Part shown: one piece after another, positions 17,207 through 26,092 of the stretch
Layout: every line of letters starts with the position of its first letter
Position numbering within the stretch: position 1 is the first letter of the stretch
Origin: an uncultured bacterium
GTDB taxonomy: Bacteria > Bacillota_I > Bacilli_A > RFN20 > CAG-826
Assembly: GCA_949297305.1 (NCBI GenBank)
Contig: CASFSG010000064.1
Span: forward strand, 1-45,025
DNA length: 45,025 nt
Direction of reading: 5' to 3'
Translations under genes and position numbers: made by a program
Notes under the pieces: generated by a model
Seen by the model: only the letters and a program-made list of their open reading frames with translations
What the model was told of the DNA's origin: nothing
The model's database searches: none

Positions 17207-19806
17207 AATTTCGCCTTTAATAATTCACTAACTTGATTAATTTTTTCTTGAGTAAAGTTATCGATTGAACCTTGGGCAATTTTTTCTTTGCCATTACCCC
17301 TACCGCCTAAAGAAGCATTAATTTCTTTGATGACTTCATTAGCTTTTAAGTCTTTTAAATCGCTAAGGACAATAAGTGGATTATGTTCATCTTTACTTCC
17401 GATTAAAACGAATAAATATTCTCGGTTGTTCGCCTTTAAAATATCGGCTATTTTTAATAATAGCAGACGATTTTCATTCGCCATGACTTTAAAGAGGAAT
17501 TTTTTCTCGTTAACGATAATAATATCGTTTTCTAAATTTTTATATAAAGAGGACGCAAGACGGTCGAGTAATGACTCACATTCCTTCTTGATATTTTCTT
17601 TCTCTTTTTTACTAGCGTCCAACCGATTGATAATTTCGGCATTATTCTTCGCGTTGATATTTATACAAATATCTTTAAGTAATTTTTCTTCCGTTAGAAT
17701 ATATTGGTAGGCATGATAATTCGTTTTAGCTTCGATGCGGCGAACCCCACTAGCAATCGAAGATTCGCTTGTAATTTTGCATAAGCCTATTTCAGATGTA
17801 TTATTTAAATGCGTGCCACCACAAAATTCCATTGATACATTACCCATTTTAACAACGCGGACCATCTCGCCGTATTTATCATAAAAGAAATGTTTAGCTC
17901 CTAGTTTGAGCGCTTCTTCTTTAGGTAAGATTTCGACTTTTATTGGAAGTGCGTCAGCAATATTTTGGTTAACAATCTCTTCGATACGTCTTAATTCCTC
18001 ATCACTTATTTTCTTAAAATGGGAAAAATCAAAACGCAAATAATCAGGTCCAACATATGAGCCCATTTGTTTAATATGGTCGCCTAAAACGACATTTAAT
18101 GCGCTTTGGAGTAAGTGTGTAGCGGAGTGATTAGCCATTATCGCACGCCGTTTATTTTTATCGACAATTAGATGGCATTCATCGCCAATTCTTATATCAC
18201 CTTCATTCACTACTAAATGATGAAGATGTTGCTTATTAGGCGCATTGATGCAAGAGGAAACAACAAATTGCCATTTACCATCTTTAACAATCCCTGTGTC
18301 GCCTTCTTGACCACCGCTAGTAGCGTAAAATGGTGTTTGGTCAAAGATGACATCGCCTTCATCTATAATAGTGTCAACCATTGAGCCATCTTTAAATAAA
18401 CCAATGACTTTCGCGTGTTCTATTTCTAAATTTTCATAATCAAAACGACTCTCGTTTTTAAAGTCCATTAAATCGTTACTCTGCGCATGCATCGAATTGA
18501 TTTCTTGTCGGGCGAAACGAGAATTTTCTTTTTGGTTTTCTAATAGTTGATAGAAACCTTCTTCATCAACTAGAACATTCTTTTCTTGGCAAATATTCTT
18601 CGTTAATTCGAAAGGAAAGCCATAAGTATCATACAATTTAAAGGCATCTTCTGCTTTTAAATATTCTTTGTTTAAAATCAATTCATTTAATAGAGCTTCG
18701 CCACTAATGAGTGTCTTAATAAATTTGTTTTCTTCTTCAAAAATAATCTCTTTAATTCGTTTGATGTTTTCATTTAGTTCGGGATAAAAGTCTTGGTAAA
18801 TATCTCTGACTGAATCGACTAAGTTAGTCAAGAAAGGTTTATTTAAACCAAGACGCGAACCAAATAGCATCGCTCTTCTAAGTAATCGACGCAAGACATA
18901 ACCTCGCCCTTCATTTGAAAAGATTGCACCATCATTTATCGCGAAAGTTAAAGCGCGTATATGGTCGCTAATCACCCGGTAAGGTATTAAATTTTTCCCT
19001 CGATATTCGGTTTGACTAATTTGCGAAATCTTTTGCATGATCGGCATAAATAAGTCCGTTTCAAAATTGGTGTCGGTCTTTTGAATAATCGAAACGATTC
19101 TTTCTAAGCCTGCTCCTGTATCGATGTTTTTATGTGGTAGTTCTTGATACTCTGAACGTTTTTGACCCTTAACAGCGTTATATTGCGAAAAGACAATACC
19201 CCATATCTCAATATAACGGTCGTTTTCAATCTCGTCTATGAGCAATTTGATTCCTAAATGTGAGGGATCATATTTTTCACCTCGATCATAGAAAACTTCG
19301 GTATTAGGTCCACATGGCCCTTCACCAATTTCCCAATAATTCGATTCTAAGGGCACTAAATGTGAGGGATTTAATCCGTGTTTAATCCATAATTCTTTGC
19401 TCTCTTCATCTAATGGATTATAGGTAACGTACAATTTTTCTTTATCTAAGGCAAAGTAATCTTCGCTAGTTAAAATTTCTATCGCCCAAGCGATAATTTC
19501 CTTACGAAAATAATCGCCGATTGAAAAGCAACCAAGCATCTCAAAAAAGGTGTGATGGCGAGAAGTAAAACCAACATTTTCGATGTCGTTAGTCCGGATT
19601 GATTTTTGCACATTGACAATGCGCTTAGATGGAGGAACAATGCTCCCGTCCATATATTTCTTTAAAGCAGCAACTCCACTATTAATCCATAGTAAAGTTG
19701 GATCATTATAAGGTATTAAGGACGCACCTTTTTCATAGTGATGCCCTTTTTTTACAAAAAATTCTATCCATTTATTACGAATTTCTTTGGCTGATAAATA
19801 GTGCAT
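17203..19806 (-). CDS. alaS: Alanine-tRNA ligase
   Basis: An 867-residue class II synthetase that charges tRNA-Ala in the cytoplasm. The catalytic domain starts with IRNKWIEFF and SLIPYNDPTLLWINSG, and contains TSRHHTFFEMLGCFS. The editing domain has the zinc ligands HSATH and CGGTH. The C-terminal C-Ala domain ends with ASLGGRGNGKEKIAQG. Length is normal. AAGGAG sits seven bases before ATG 19806. The operon continues into ruvX and yrzB, and a T-box controls it. Confidence 0.98.
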   Translation of the reverse strand: MHYLSAKEIRNKWIEFFVKKGHHYEKGASLIPYNDPTLLWINSGVAALKKYMDGSIVPPSKRIVNVQKSIRTNDIENVGFTSRHHTFFEMLGCFSIGDYFRKEIIAWAIEILTSEDYFALDKEKLYVTYNPLDEESKELWIKHGLNPSHLVPLESNYWEIGEGPCGPNTEVFYDRGEKYDPSHLGIKLLIDEIENDRYIEIWGIVFSQYNAVKGQKRSEYQELPHKNIDTGAGLERIVSIIQKTDTNFETDLFMPIMQKISQISQTEYRGKNLIPYRVISDHIRALTFAINDGAIFSNEGRGYVLRRLLRRAMLFGSRLGLNKPFLTNLVDSVRDIYQDFYPELNENIKRIKEIIFEEENKFIKTLISGEALLNELILNKEYLKAEDAFKLYDTYGFPFELTKNICQEKNVLVDEEGFYQLLENQKENSRFARQEINSMHAQSNDLMDFKNESRFDYENLEIEHAKVIGLFKDGSMVDTIIDEGDVIFDQTPFYATSGGQEGDTGIVKDGKWQFVVSSCINAPNKQHLHHLVVNEGDIRIGDECHLIVDKNKRRAIMANHSATHLLQSALNVVLGDHIKQMGSYVGPDYLRFDFSHFKKISDEELRRIEEIVNQNIADALPIKVEILPKEEALKLGAKHFFYDKYGEMVRVVKMGNVSMEFCGGTHLNNTSEIGLCKITSESSIASGVRRIEAKTNYHAYQYILTEEKLLKDICININAKNNAEIINRLDASKKEKENIKKECESLLDRLASSLYKNLENDIIIVNEKKFLFKVMANENRLLLLKIADILKANNREYLFVLIGSKDEHNPLIVLSDLKDLKANEVIKEINASLGGRGNGKEKIAQGSIDNFTQEKINQVSELLKAKL

Positions 19807-19979
19807 ATTCTTTCTCCTTAAAAAAATAAAAACCGCTAATTAAGGAACGAATTAACCGCGGTACCATCCTTATTCATCTAACTAATAGATGCTCTTAAAT
19901 AGTGATAACGCTACTAGCGGCATTGATTAGATGCTCTACGAAGGAGTGGCTATTTAGCAACTGCTAACTTCTTTCCTTC
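19807..19979 (-). ncRNA. T-box riboswitch (Ala) upstream of alaS
   Basis: On the minus strand the T-box core ATGGTACCGCGG (19856-19867) is followed by a terminator whose CCGC...TTAATT strand pairs with AATTAGCGG and runs into TTTTTATTTTTTT. The alternative antiterminator uses the AAGGA / TTCCTT complement. Stem I appears very short (CGAAGGA with TCCTTCG, 19939-19980). A GCC triplet followed by A at 19948-19950 in its 3' side is my candidate Ala specifier. Uncharged tRNA-Ala would stabilise the antiterminator and allow alaS transcription. Confidence 0.92.
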
Positions 19980-19985
19980 GGCTAT

Positions 19986-20013
19986 AGTCTAGCATTTTTA
20001 AAATTTGTTGCAA
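19986..20013 (-). promoter_or_regulatory. Promoter of the alaS T-box transcript
   Basis: On the minus strand TTGCAA (20008-20013), a 16-base spacer, and extended -10 TGC-TAGACT (hexamer 19986-19991). The predicted start is near 19979, immediately before stem I. Confidence 0.75.
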
Positions 20014-20036
20014 GATATTTATTTTATATAAATATT

Positions 20037-21167
20037 TTAGTTAATTCTTTTCTCATTAAAATAAACTTCATCGATCACTCCGCTACCAATGAGGCGATCA
20101 TCTTCGCTATAAAAAACCGCTTCTTGGCCAGGTGTGACGGCTTTATATTTTTGATAAGAGACTAAGGCAGTGTCATCATCTATCAATTTTAAATCACCGC
20201 GAATATCTTTTTGACGATAGCGAAATTTAATTTTAATATTGCTTATATTTCTAATTTCTTCCTTATCGATATAATTCATTTTTTTAATGATGGCTTTATT
20301 CGAATATAAATATTGATTATCATCCCCGCTAGCGACATATAAAATATTGTTTTTCACATCTTTCTTAGCGATGTACCAACCCTTATTTTCTTTGTCTTTG
20401 ATACCGCCGATACCTAAGCCGCGATGTTGCCCAAGGGTATAATAAAAGACACCGCGATGTTGCCCGATTATCTCATTTGTAGCTATATCAATAATGTCAC
20501 CCTTTTTAGCTGGAAGATAATTTTCTAAAAAGAGGCGGAAATTTCTTTCACCAATAAAACAAACGCCAGTCGAATCTTTCTTATTAGCGATATTTAAATT
20601 TAAATCTTTTGCGATTTTTCGCACATCTTTTTTTAAAATATTTTCTAACGGAAAAAGACTCACTTTAATTTGTTCTTCGTTTAACGCTGCTAAAAAGTAT
20701 GTTTGGTCTTTTTCTAAATCTAAGGGTTTTTTTAGATAATAATGACCGTTATAAAAGACTTTTTTGGCATAATGGCCCATCGCAATCATTTGATAATCAC
20801 GACTAAAAGCAAAATCTTTAAAGGAAGCAAATTTAATATATTTATTACATAAAATATCTGGATTGGGTGTTCTTCCTTCGCGATATTCTTCTAGAAAGTA
20901 GGTAAAAACATTATCCCAATATTCTTTGATAAAATCGACTCTTAATAAAGGTATACCGATGATTTTACTAGCCTCTAAAGCATCTTCATAATCTTTTTCT
21001 TGCGGACAAATGTTATCGTCGAGAGTTGGATTACCTAAAAAATCATTATTAGCAAAACTATCCCAGTTACGCATAAAGCAACCTGCGACTTCGTGTCCTT
21101 CTTGTTTTAATAAATAAGCGGCAATTGCCGAATCGACACCACCAGAAAATCCAACTAATATTTTCAT
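20037..21167 (-). CDS. mnmA: tRNA-specific 2-thiouridylase MnmA
   Basis: A 376-residue enzyme that installs the 2-thio group on U34 of tRNA-Lys, Glu and Gln. The PP-loop is SGGVDS at residues 9-14. The two catalytic cysteines are in NPDILCN and STGVCFIG. The C-terminal beta-barrel is present (YTLGQHRGLGIGG, PGQEAVFY). AAGGAA lies 11 bases before the ATG. It lies one base after dtd and ends upstream of the alaS promoter. Confidence 0.97.
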   Translation of the reverse strand: MKILVGFSGGVDSAIAAYLLKQEGHEVAGCFMRNWDSFANNDFLGNPTLDDNICPQEKDYEDALEASKIIGIPLLRVDFIKEYWDNVFTYFLEEYREGRTPNPDILCNKYIKFASFKDFAFSRDYQMIAMGHYAKKVFYNGHYYLKKPLDLEKDQTYFLAALNEEQIKVSLFPLENILKKDVRKIAKDLNLNIANKKDSTGVCFIGERNFRLFLENYLPAKKGDIIDIATNEIIGQHRGVFYYTLGQHRGLGIGGIKDKENKGWYIAKKDVKNNILYVASGDDNQYLYSNKAIIKKMNYIDKEEIRNISNIKIKFRYRQKDIRGDLKLIDDDTALVSYQKYKAVTPGQEAVFYSEDDRLIGSGVIDEVYFNEKRIN

Positions 21168-21168
21168 C

Positions 21169-21618
21169 TTAAAATAATTCCTTAGAATCGAAAATGAAAG
21201 TTAAAGGACCTTGATTTATTAATTTTACATTCATCTCAGCTCCAAAAATACCATCTTTAACTAAAAGACCTTCTTCTTTTAAACATTGGTTAAAGTATAA
21301 ATATAATTCTTCCGCTTCTCGACCTTTTTTAGCGTCGCTAAATGAAGGACGTCTCCCTTCTTTTAATGAACCATATAAAGTAAATTGTGAAATTGATAAA
21401 ATCTCCCCACCGACATCTTTAATCGCTAAATTAATTTTATGATTTTCGTCTATAAAAATTCGGCTTGTAGCAATTTTATGTGCCATTTTATGACAGATAT
21501 CTCGATTATCATCGTTATTTAAGCCGACCAAAAGCGTTAAACCATAATCGATACGCGCATGAACCGATTGGTTAATTTCAACACAAGCGGATTTAGAAAC
21601 TTGGGCAATGACTCTCAT
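21169..21618 (-). CDS. dtd: D-aminoacyl-tRNA deacylase
   Basis: A 149-residue homodimeric proofreading enzyme that removes D-amino acids (and glycine from tRNA-Ala) from tRNA. Diagnostic motifs are SQFTLYG at about 77-83 and the Gly-cisPro motif NQGPLT near 136-141. Length is normal. There is no clear Shine-Dalgarno; it starts 3 bases after the pdp stop, so coupled translation is likely. Confidence 0.96.
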   Translation of the reverse strand: MRVIAQVSKSACVEINQSVHARIDYGLTLLVGLNNDDNRDICHKMAHKIATSRIFIDENHKINLAIKDVGGEILSISQFTLYGSLKEGRRPSFSDAKKGREAEELYLYFNQCLKEEGLLVKDGIFGAEMNVKLINQGPLTFIFDSKELF

Positions 21619-21621
21619 TGA

Positions 21622-22929
21622 TTACTTAATATATTCGTGAACAACTTTTAGCGGTTCAACTTTATTATTCGTTAGTTTAAAGGCATCATGAATTTCCTTT
21701 TCAACTGCCACTACATCCTCTTTATTTGTGTGCATATAGCATAAGACATCTCCCTGATGGACATAATCGCCGACCTTTTTATTTAAGATGATACCGGCGC
21801 TCAAATCGATAACATCATCATAAGTTGCTCGACCCGCACCTAATTTCATCGCTCCTTCGCCAATTTCTAAGGCATTAATTTCTTTTAAATAACCGTCACT
21901 TGAAGCAACAATTGGCTTAATATATTTAGCAACTGGGAATTTACTAACATCATCAATATAAGAAACATCCCCACCTTGCGCTTTAACGAATTCTTTAAAT
22001 TTACTTAAAGCTTTGCCTGAGCTAATCGCTTCTTTAATTAATTTAGTTCCTTCTATCATAGAGGTAACAATTTTAGCTTCATTTAGCATGACACTTCCAG
22101 CATAGATACATAAATCTTCTAAATCTTTTGGACCATGACCTTTTAAGGTAGCTATCGCTTCTTTAACCTCTAAAGCGTTGCCGATTGCTAGGCCTAAGGG
22201 TTGTTCCATGTCGGTGATTATCGCGCGAGTATCTTTCTTTAAAGCGCGACCGATTTTAACCATTACTCTTGCTAGTTCGATCGCGTCTTCTTTCGTTTTC
22301 ATAAAGGCGCCATTACCAAATTTTACATCGAGAAGAATCGCGTCGCTTCCACTCGCGAGTTTTTTTGACATGACAGAGCTAGCAATCAAAGGTAACGATT
22401 CAACCGTTCCAGTTACATCTCTTAAAGCGTATAATTTCTTATCAGCCGGCACCAAAGAAGAAGTTTGACCAACTATTGCAATTCCAATATCGTTGACTTG
22501 ATGAATAAATTCATCAATAGTTAAATTGATGCGCATCCCTGGAATTGCTTCCATCTTATCTAATGTTCCGCCAGTATGGCCTAGACCTCGACCGCTCATT
22601 TTAGCAAGTTTTGCTCCTAAAGAAGCGACGATTGGCCCTAATACTAAAGAGGTTTTATCACCAACGCCACCGGTAGAATGTTTATCGACTTTAATGCCTT
22701 TAATCATTTCTAAATTTAAGCGATCGCCGCTACTTAGCATTTCGCTAGTCAAATTGACTGTTTCATTTTCATTCATTCCTTGAAAAACAATCGCCATTAA
22801 TAAAGCACTTACTTGGTAATCGGGAATTACACCCTTAACATATCCATCAATAAAAAAATGAATTTCCTCTTTTGATAAAGGCATGCCGTCTCTTTTTTTT
22901 GTAATTAAATCTACCATTCTAAATTCCAT
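21622..22929 (-). CDS. pdp: Pyrimidine-nucleoside (thymidine) phosphorylase
   Basis: A 435-residue enzyme that cleaves thymidine, uridine and deoxyuridine with phosphate to release the base and (deoxy)ribose-1-phosphate. The family signature SGRGLGHTGGTLDKMEAI is intact, with KHSTGGVGD upstream for phosphate binding. The start at 22929 has AAAGGAGC at ideal spacing, so I keep it although it overlaps the upstream gene by 11 bases. The salvage gene lies in an operon with dtd and mnmA. Confidence 0.96.
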   Translation of the reverse strand: MEFRMVDLITKKRDGMPLSKEEIHFFIDGYVKGVIPDYQVSALLMAIVFQGMNENETVNLTSEMLSSGDRLNLEMIKGIKVDKHSTGGVGDKTSLVLGPIVASLGAKLAKMSGRGLGHTGGTLDKMEAIPGMRINLTIDEFIHQVNDIGIAIVGQTSSLVPADKKLYALRDVTGTVESLPLIASSVMSKKLASGSDAILLDVKFGNGAFMKTKEDAIELARVMVKIGRALKKDTRAIITDMEQPLGLAIGNALEVKEAIATLKGHGPKDLEDLCIYAGSVMLNEAKIVTSMIEGTKLIKEAISSGKALSKFKEFVKAQGGDVSYIDDVSKFPVAKYIKPIVASSDGYLKEINALEIGEGAMKLGAGRATYDDVIDLSAGIILNKKVGDYVHQGDVLCYMHTNKEDVVAVEKEIHDAFKLTNNKVEPLKVVHEYIK

Positions 22930-23512
22930 CTTTTTGCTCCTTTAGCAATTTCTTTGCAATCATTTCAGCTTTTTGATAAGCAATATTTTTATTTTGGTTT
23001 GTCTTTATGACATCATTAACATCCGTTCCTGAATAAGAGAGATTAATCACTTCTTGATAACCCCATAACTTTCCTAGAGCTTTTAGATAGAAAGAAGCTC
23101 CATCTTTAGTCTCATTATCGTCGATGCGATCGCCTCTAGTAGTAATATAAATTAATTTTTTAGCCTTAATATTTGGCAAAAACGAATCTTTAGTGGAAAT
23201 AAAAGTCAATCCATCAAGCGAAATATTTTCTAAAAAAGCGTGAACTAAAGAAGGTAAACCCATATCATAAAAAGGACAACTTAAGACGATTAAATCAGCA
23301 TCTTTGACTTTTTTGGCGTAATGATAATATTTTGCCTCAATTTGATAATTTTCAGCGAAAAAAGAAGTGTTTTTAGGTAAAGGACAATCATCCATGATAT
23401 TTATCTCTTCGATAGAACCTTTTTCTTTTAATAAGCTAAGAAAATAATTTGCTAAGTCGTTCGTGCGAGAATTTTCTCGTCGGATATTTCCATTTAAATA
23501 TATAATCTTCAT
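22919..23512 (-). CDS. Flavodoxin-fold NAD(P)H-dependent oxidoreductase (AzoR/AcpD-like)
   Basis: A 197-residue protein of the Flavodoxin_2 family. It begins KIIYLNGNIRRENSRT with the FMN phosphate-binding loop after strand 1, and has CPFYDMGLPS and TTRGD later, as in FMN-dependent NADH:quinone and azo reductases. Substrate is unknown. It is the first gene of the pdp-dtd-mnmA run. The ribosome binding site is weak (AGGTAG about 14 bases upstream). Confidence 0.85.
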   Translation of the reverse strand: MKIIYLNGNIRRENSRTNDLANYFLSLLKEKGSIEEINIMDDCPLPKNTSFFAENYQIEAKYYHYAKKVKDADLIVLSCPFYDMGLPSLVHAFLENISLDGLTFISTKDSFLPNIKAKKLIYITTRGDRIDDNETKDGASFYLKALGKLWGYQEVINLSYSGTDVNDVIKTNQNKNIAYQKAEMIAKKLLKEQKDGI

Positions 23513-23627
23513 AAAATAAAAAAAGCTACCTACGGAATTATTTTAAACTAAATGTGACTTTAAGAAAAATACTTTTTATTTTATTTAATCAAATAAATAA
23601 TAAGTAAGCGTTTTACGAATAATTCTT

Positions 23628-23656
23628 TTTACAACAATTATTGTTTCGACTAAAAT
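23628..23656 (+). promoter_or_regulatory. Promoter predicting a leaderless RsmF-like mRNA
   Basis: TTTACA (23628-23633), a 17-base spacer, then TAAAAT (23651-23656). The expected +1 falls on 23663, the A of the start codon, and no Shine-Dalgarno is present. Confidence 0.65.
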
Positions 23657-23662
23657 AAATTT

Positions 23663-24955
23663 ATGAAATTTTTAGATTATTTAAATGCTAATTATCAGCG
23701 AGAATTCATCGATAAATTTTTAGATGAGAAATACCATCAATATAAAGGATTAATTTTTCATCCGCAAAAAGTTAACGCGGAAATTTTAATCAAAGAATTG
23801 CCTTTTTTAATCAAACACTCCGATGTCAAAAATGGTTTTATCTATCATAAAAAATATCAAAAAGAAGTGACGAATTCATATCTCTATCATCTAGGTGCTT
23901 ACTATATTCAAGATCCATCGGCGATGGTTGTCGCGCAAGTATTACCAAAGGAAAATTATCAATATATTCTCGATATGTGTGCATCTCCTGGCGGTAAAAC
24001 AATCGCCTTAGCCATCAATAATTTAGAAGCGATTATCGTCAGCAACGATCGTTCCTATCAAAGAGCAAAAATTATCGAATATAATGTTGCAAAGATGGGA
24101 TTAGATAATGTTGCGATTATTTCGCAAGACTTTCGCCATAACCCAAAGAAATACCAAGGTATCTTCGATGCGATTATTTTAGATGCTCCTTGTAGTGGCT
24201 CTTTGATGGCTTTTAAAGAAGAAAAAATGCAACTTGATTGGTCAATAGAAAAAGTTTATCGCCAAAAAAAGATTCAAGGCGAGTTATTAGAAGTAGCCGC
24301 TCTTCTATTAAAAGAAAACGGCTATTTAATCTATTCGACATGCTCCTTATCTAAAGAAGAAAACGAAGATAATCTTCTTCATTTTTTAAATAATCACCAC
24401 TACCGTTTAATTGATTTAACATCTATCAAAAATTCTTGTGCTAGCCTATTAAAAGGAGCAATTTATCTTTATCCCCATCATTATAAAGGCGAAGGACAAT
24501 TTATTGCTTTAATGCAAAAGAAGGAGAAAGGTCCTAAGCAAGAATTAAAAAAATATAAGAATATTATTAAAGAAAATAAGTTATCGATAATTCGCGAATA
24601 TTCGCTATTAAATCGCTATAATTTTTTCTATAAAGATAATTATTATTCACTAAATAAACCCTTTGATCCTTCTTATTTTATGACTTTAAGACCAGGAATT
24701 CCGCTCTATGATAAAAACGGTCATCTTTCGCTTCATTTTACTCGCTTTTTAGATCCTAAATATGGTAGAGAAATTCAGCGCTCTGATTTAGAAAAATATC
24801 TTCAAGGTTATGAAATTGAAAATACTTATAATTACGATGAAAAAACCAAGATATTGAAATTTCAAAACTTAAACATTATGTCGACAAAACTTGTCAATAA
24901 TAAATTTAAAAATTATTACCCCAAGAGCGAAAGAAAATTAATTAATTTTGATTAA
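23663..24955 (+). CDS. RsmF/YebU-like rRNA m5C methyltransferase
   Basis: A 430-residue SAM-dependent RNA cytosine-5 methyltransferase of the NOL1/NOP2/Sun family. SAM motif I is MCASPGGKT, motif IV with a catalytic Cys is DAPCSGS, and motif VI with the second Cys is STCSLSKEENE. A C-terminal PUA/RsmF-specific region of about 150 residues follows, as in RsmF-type enzymes that modify 16S rRNA. The exact target base is not deducible. Its end overlaps the end of plsC on the opposite strand by 18 bases. Confidence 0.92.
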   Translation: MKFLDYLNANYQREFIDKFLDEKYHQYKGLIFHPQKVNAEILIKELPFLIKHSDVKNGFIYHKKYQKEVTNSYLYHLGAYYIQDPSAMVVAQVLPKENYQYILDMCASPGGKTIALAINNLEAIIVSNDRSYQRAKIIEYNVAKMGLDNVAIISQDFRHNPKKYQGIFDAIILDAPCSGSLMAFKEEKMQLDWSIEKVYRQKKIQGELLEVAALLLKENGYLIYSTCSLSKEENEDNLLHFLNNHHYRLIDLTSIKNSCASLLKGAIYLYPHHYKGEGQFIALMQKKEKGPKQELKKYKNIIKENKLSIIREYSLLNRYNFFYKDNYYSLNKPFDPSYFMTLRPGIPLYDKNGHLSLHFTRFLDPKYGREIQRSDLEKYLQGYEIENTYNYDEKTKILKFQNLNIMSTKLVNNKFKNYYPKSERKLINFD

Positions 24956-25750
24956 ATCACAAGCCAAAAGTTTTTCTTTTTTCTTTTTTGATAACTTCAT
25001 CTTACTAATAATTTCATAATCGATTGGTTTATTTTTTTCAATGGCTAAATCGACTAAAGAACGCATTTTTTCAGCGGTATTAACCGTATTCATCATAGCG
25101 ATTTCTTCGGGGGTTATCATATCGAAAATATCGACGAAAACAGGATATGATTTTAAATTAATTTTACTTGAAAAAATTCTAAATGTTCCATATAAAGCAC
25201 CTGGGAAGCAGACGACATCCGCTCTTAGAGGAACTTTGCTAGATCCTGCTTTAAATTCTAATGTTTTAGTGCCGGGATGACGATTGCGAGTGCCTTCGGC
25301 AAAAATGATGACATTTGGTATGCCGTTTTTAGCAATATCAATTGCGCGTTGCAAGGTATCAACTTGATTGCGAAGATTTTCGCGATCTAAAGGCAAGGCC
25401 TCTAATGCTCTTAAACAAGTGCCTACAAAAGGGTAAGTAAAAGCTTCTTTTTTTGCGACGAAAGTAATGGGCTTTTCGCTTAAAGCGATATAGATAAGCG
25501 GATCGCTATCGGATAGATGGTTAGAGATAATCACACACTTTTTGTCATAATTAACATATTTATCAAAACCCGTAACATGATAATCGATGTGAAATGCTTT
25601 CCAAATTTTTAATACTAGCTTTCTAATGCGATTATAACGGACCTCAAAAGGATATTTATCTGGATGACGAGCGTAGCGATTAATATAAAAAATAAAAGTC
25701 GCTAAAAGGCGAAAGCCTACTAAAAATAACAATCGCAAATATTTGAGCAT
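24938..25750 (-). CDS. plsC: 1-acyl-sn-glycerol-3-phosphate acyltransferase (PlsC-like)
   Basis: A 270-residue membrane-associated acyltransferase that makes phosphatidic acid from lysophosphatidate. The N-terminal hydrophobic anchor is at about 3-23. The acyltransferase motifs are SNHLSDSDP (HX4D) and FAEGTRNR, with PGALYGTFRIF further on. It is the last gene of the ftsK-acpS-pulA-SSB-like run, one base after the preceding gene. It converges on the RsmF-like gene with an 18-base overlap. Confidence 0.93.
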   Translation of the reverse strand: MLKYLRLLFLVGFRLLATFIFYINRYARHPDKYPFEVRYNRIRKLVLKIWKAFHIDYHVTGFDKYVNYDKKCVIISNHLSDSDPLIYIALSEKPITFVAKKEAFTYPFVGTCLRALEALPLDRENLRNQVDTLQRAIDIAKNGIPNVIIFAEGTRNRHPGTKTLEFKAGSSKVPLRADVVCFPGALYGTFRIFSSKINLKSYPVFVDIFDMITPEEIAMMNTVNTAEKMRSLVDLAIEKNKPIDYEIISKMKLSKKKKEKLLACDLIKIN

Positions 25751-25751
25751 T

Positions 25752-26039
25752 TTAATTTTTTTCTTCTATAAAAGAGCCGCGAAACAATGTATTCACCTGC
25801 TCTATAATTATTATAACACCATATTTTATATCGTTTTCAAGCCTTCCTTTTAAAGCGATATAACTTTCTTGTGGAATTTTCATAAAGTGATTATTTGGCT
25901 TTCTAGTCCAATATTTGGCTGGCAAATAATCGATAATTATTTTCTGCGCTTCAAATGATGGTCGATCGACTTCAATTAAGCGCAGATCGTTTTCGATTAT
26001 TTTTCCAGCTCGGCCGAGAATAAAAACATTGCTAATCAT
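25752..26039 (-). CDS. Short SSB-like OB-fold protein
   Basis: A 95-residue protein whose pattern (ISNVFILGRAGKI at the start, a YLPAKYW strand, YIALKGRLEN, then IIIIEQVNTLF) resembles a minimal single-stranded DNA-binding OB fold without the C-terminal acidic tail that recruits partners. I use ATG 26039, with AAGGAGG eight bases upstream. An ATG at 26057 lies in the same frame but would include the ribosome binding site inside the coding region. A TATAAT at 26064-26069 may give this gene its own start near 26057. Identity as an SSB family member is inference. Confidence 0.7.
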   Translation of the reverse strand: MISNVFILGRAGKIIENDLRLIEVDRPSFEAQKIIIDYLPAKYWTRKPNNHFMKIPQESYIALKGRLENDIKYGVIIIIEQVNTLFRGSFIEEKN

Positions 26040-26092
26040 TAATATAACCTCCTTCATAGGTAAATTATATTAAAAGATGTAAAATACTATTC

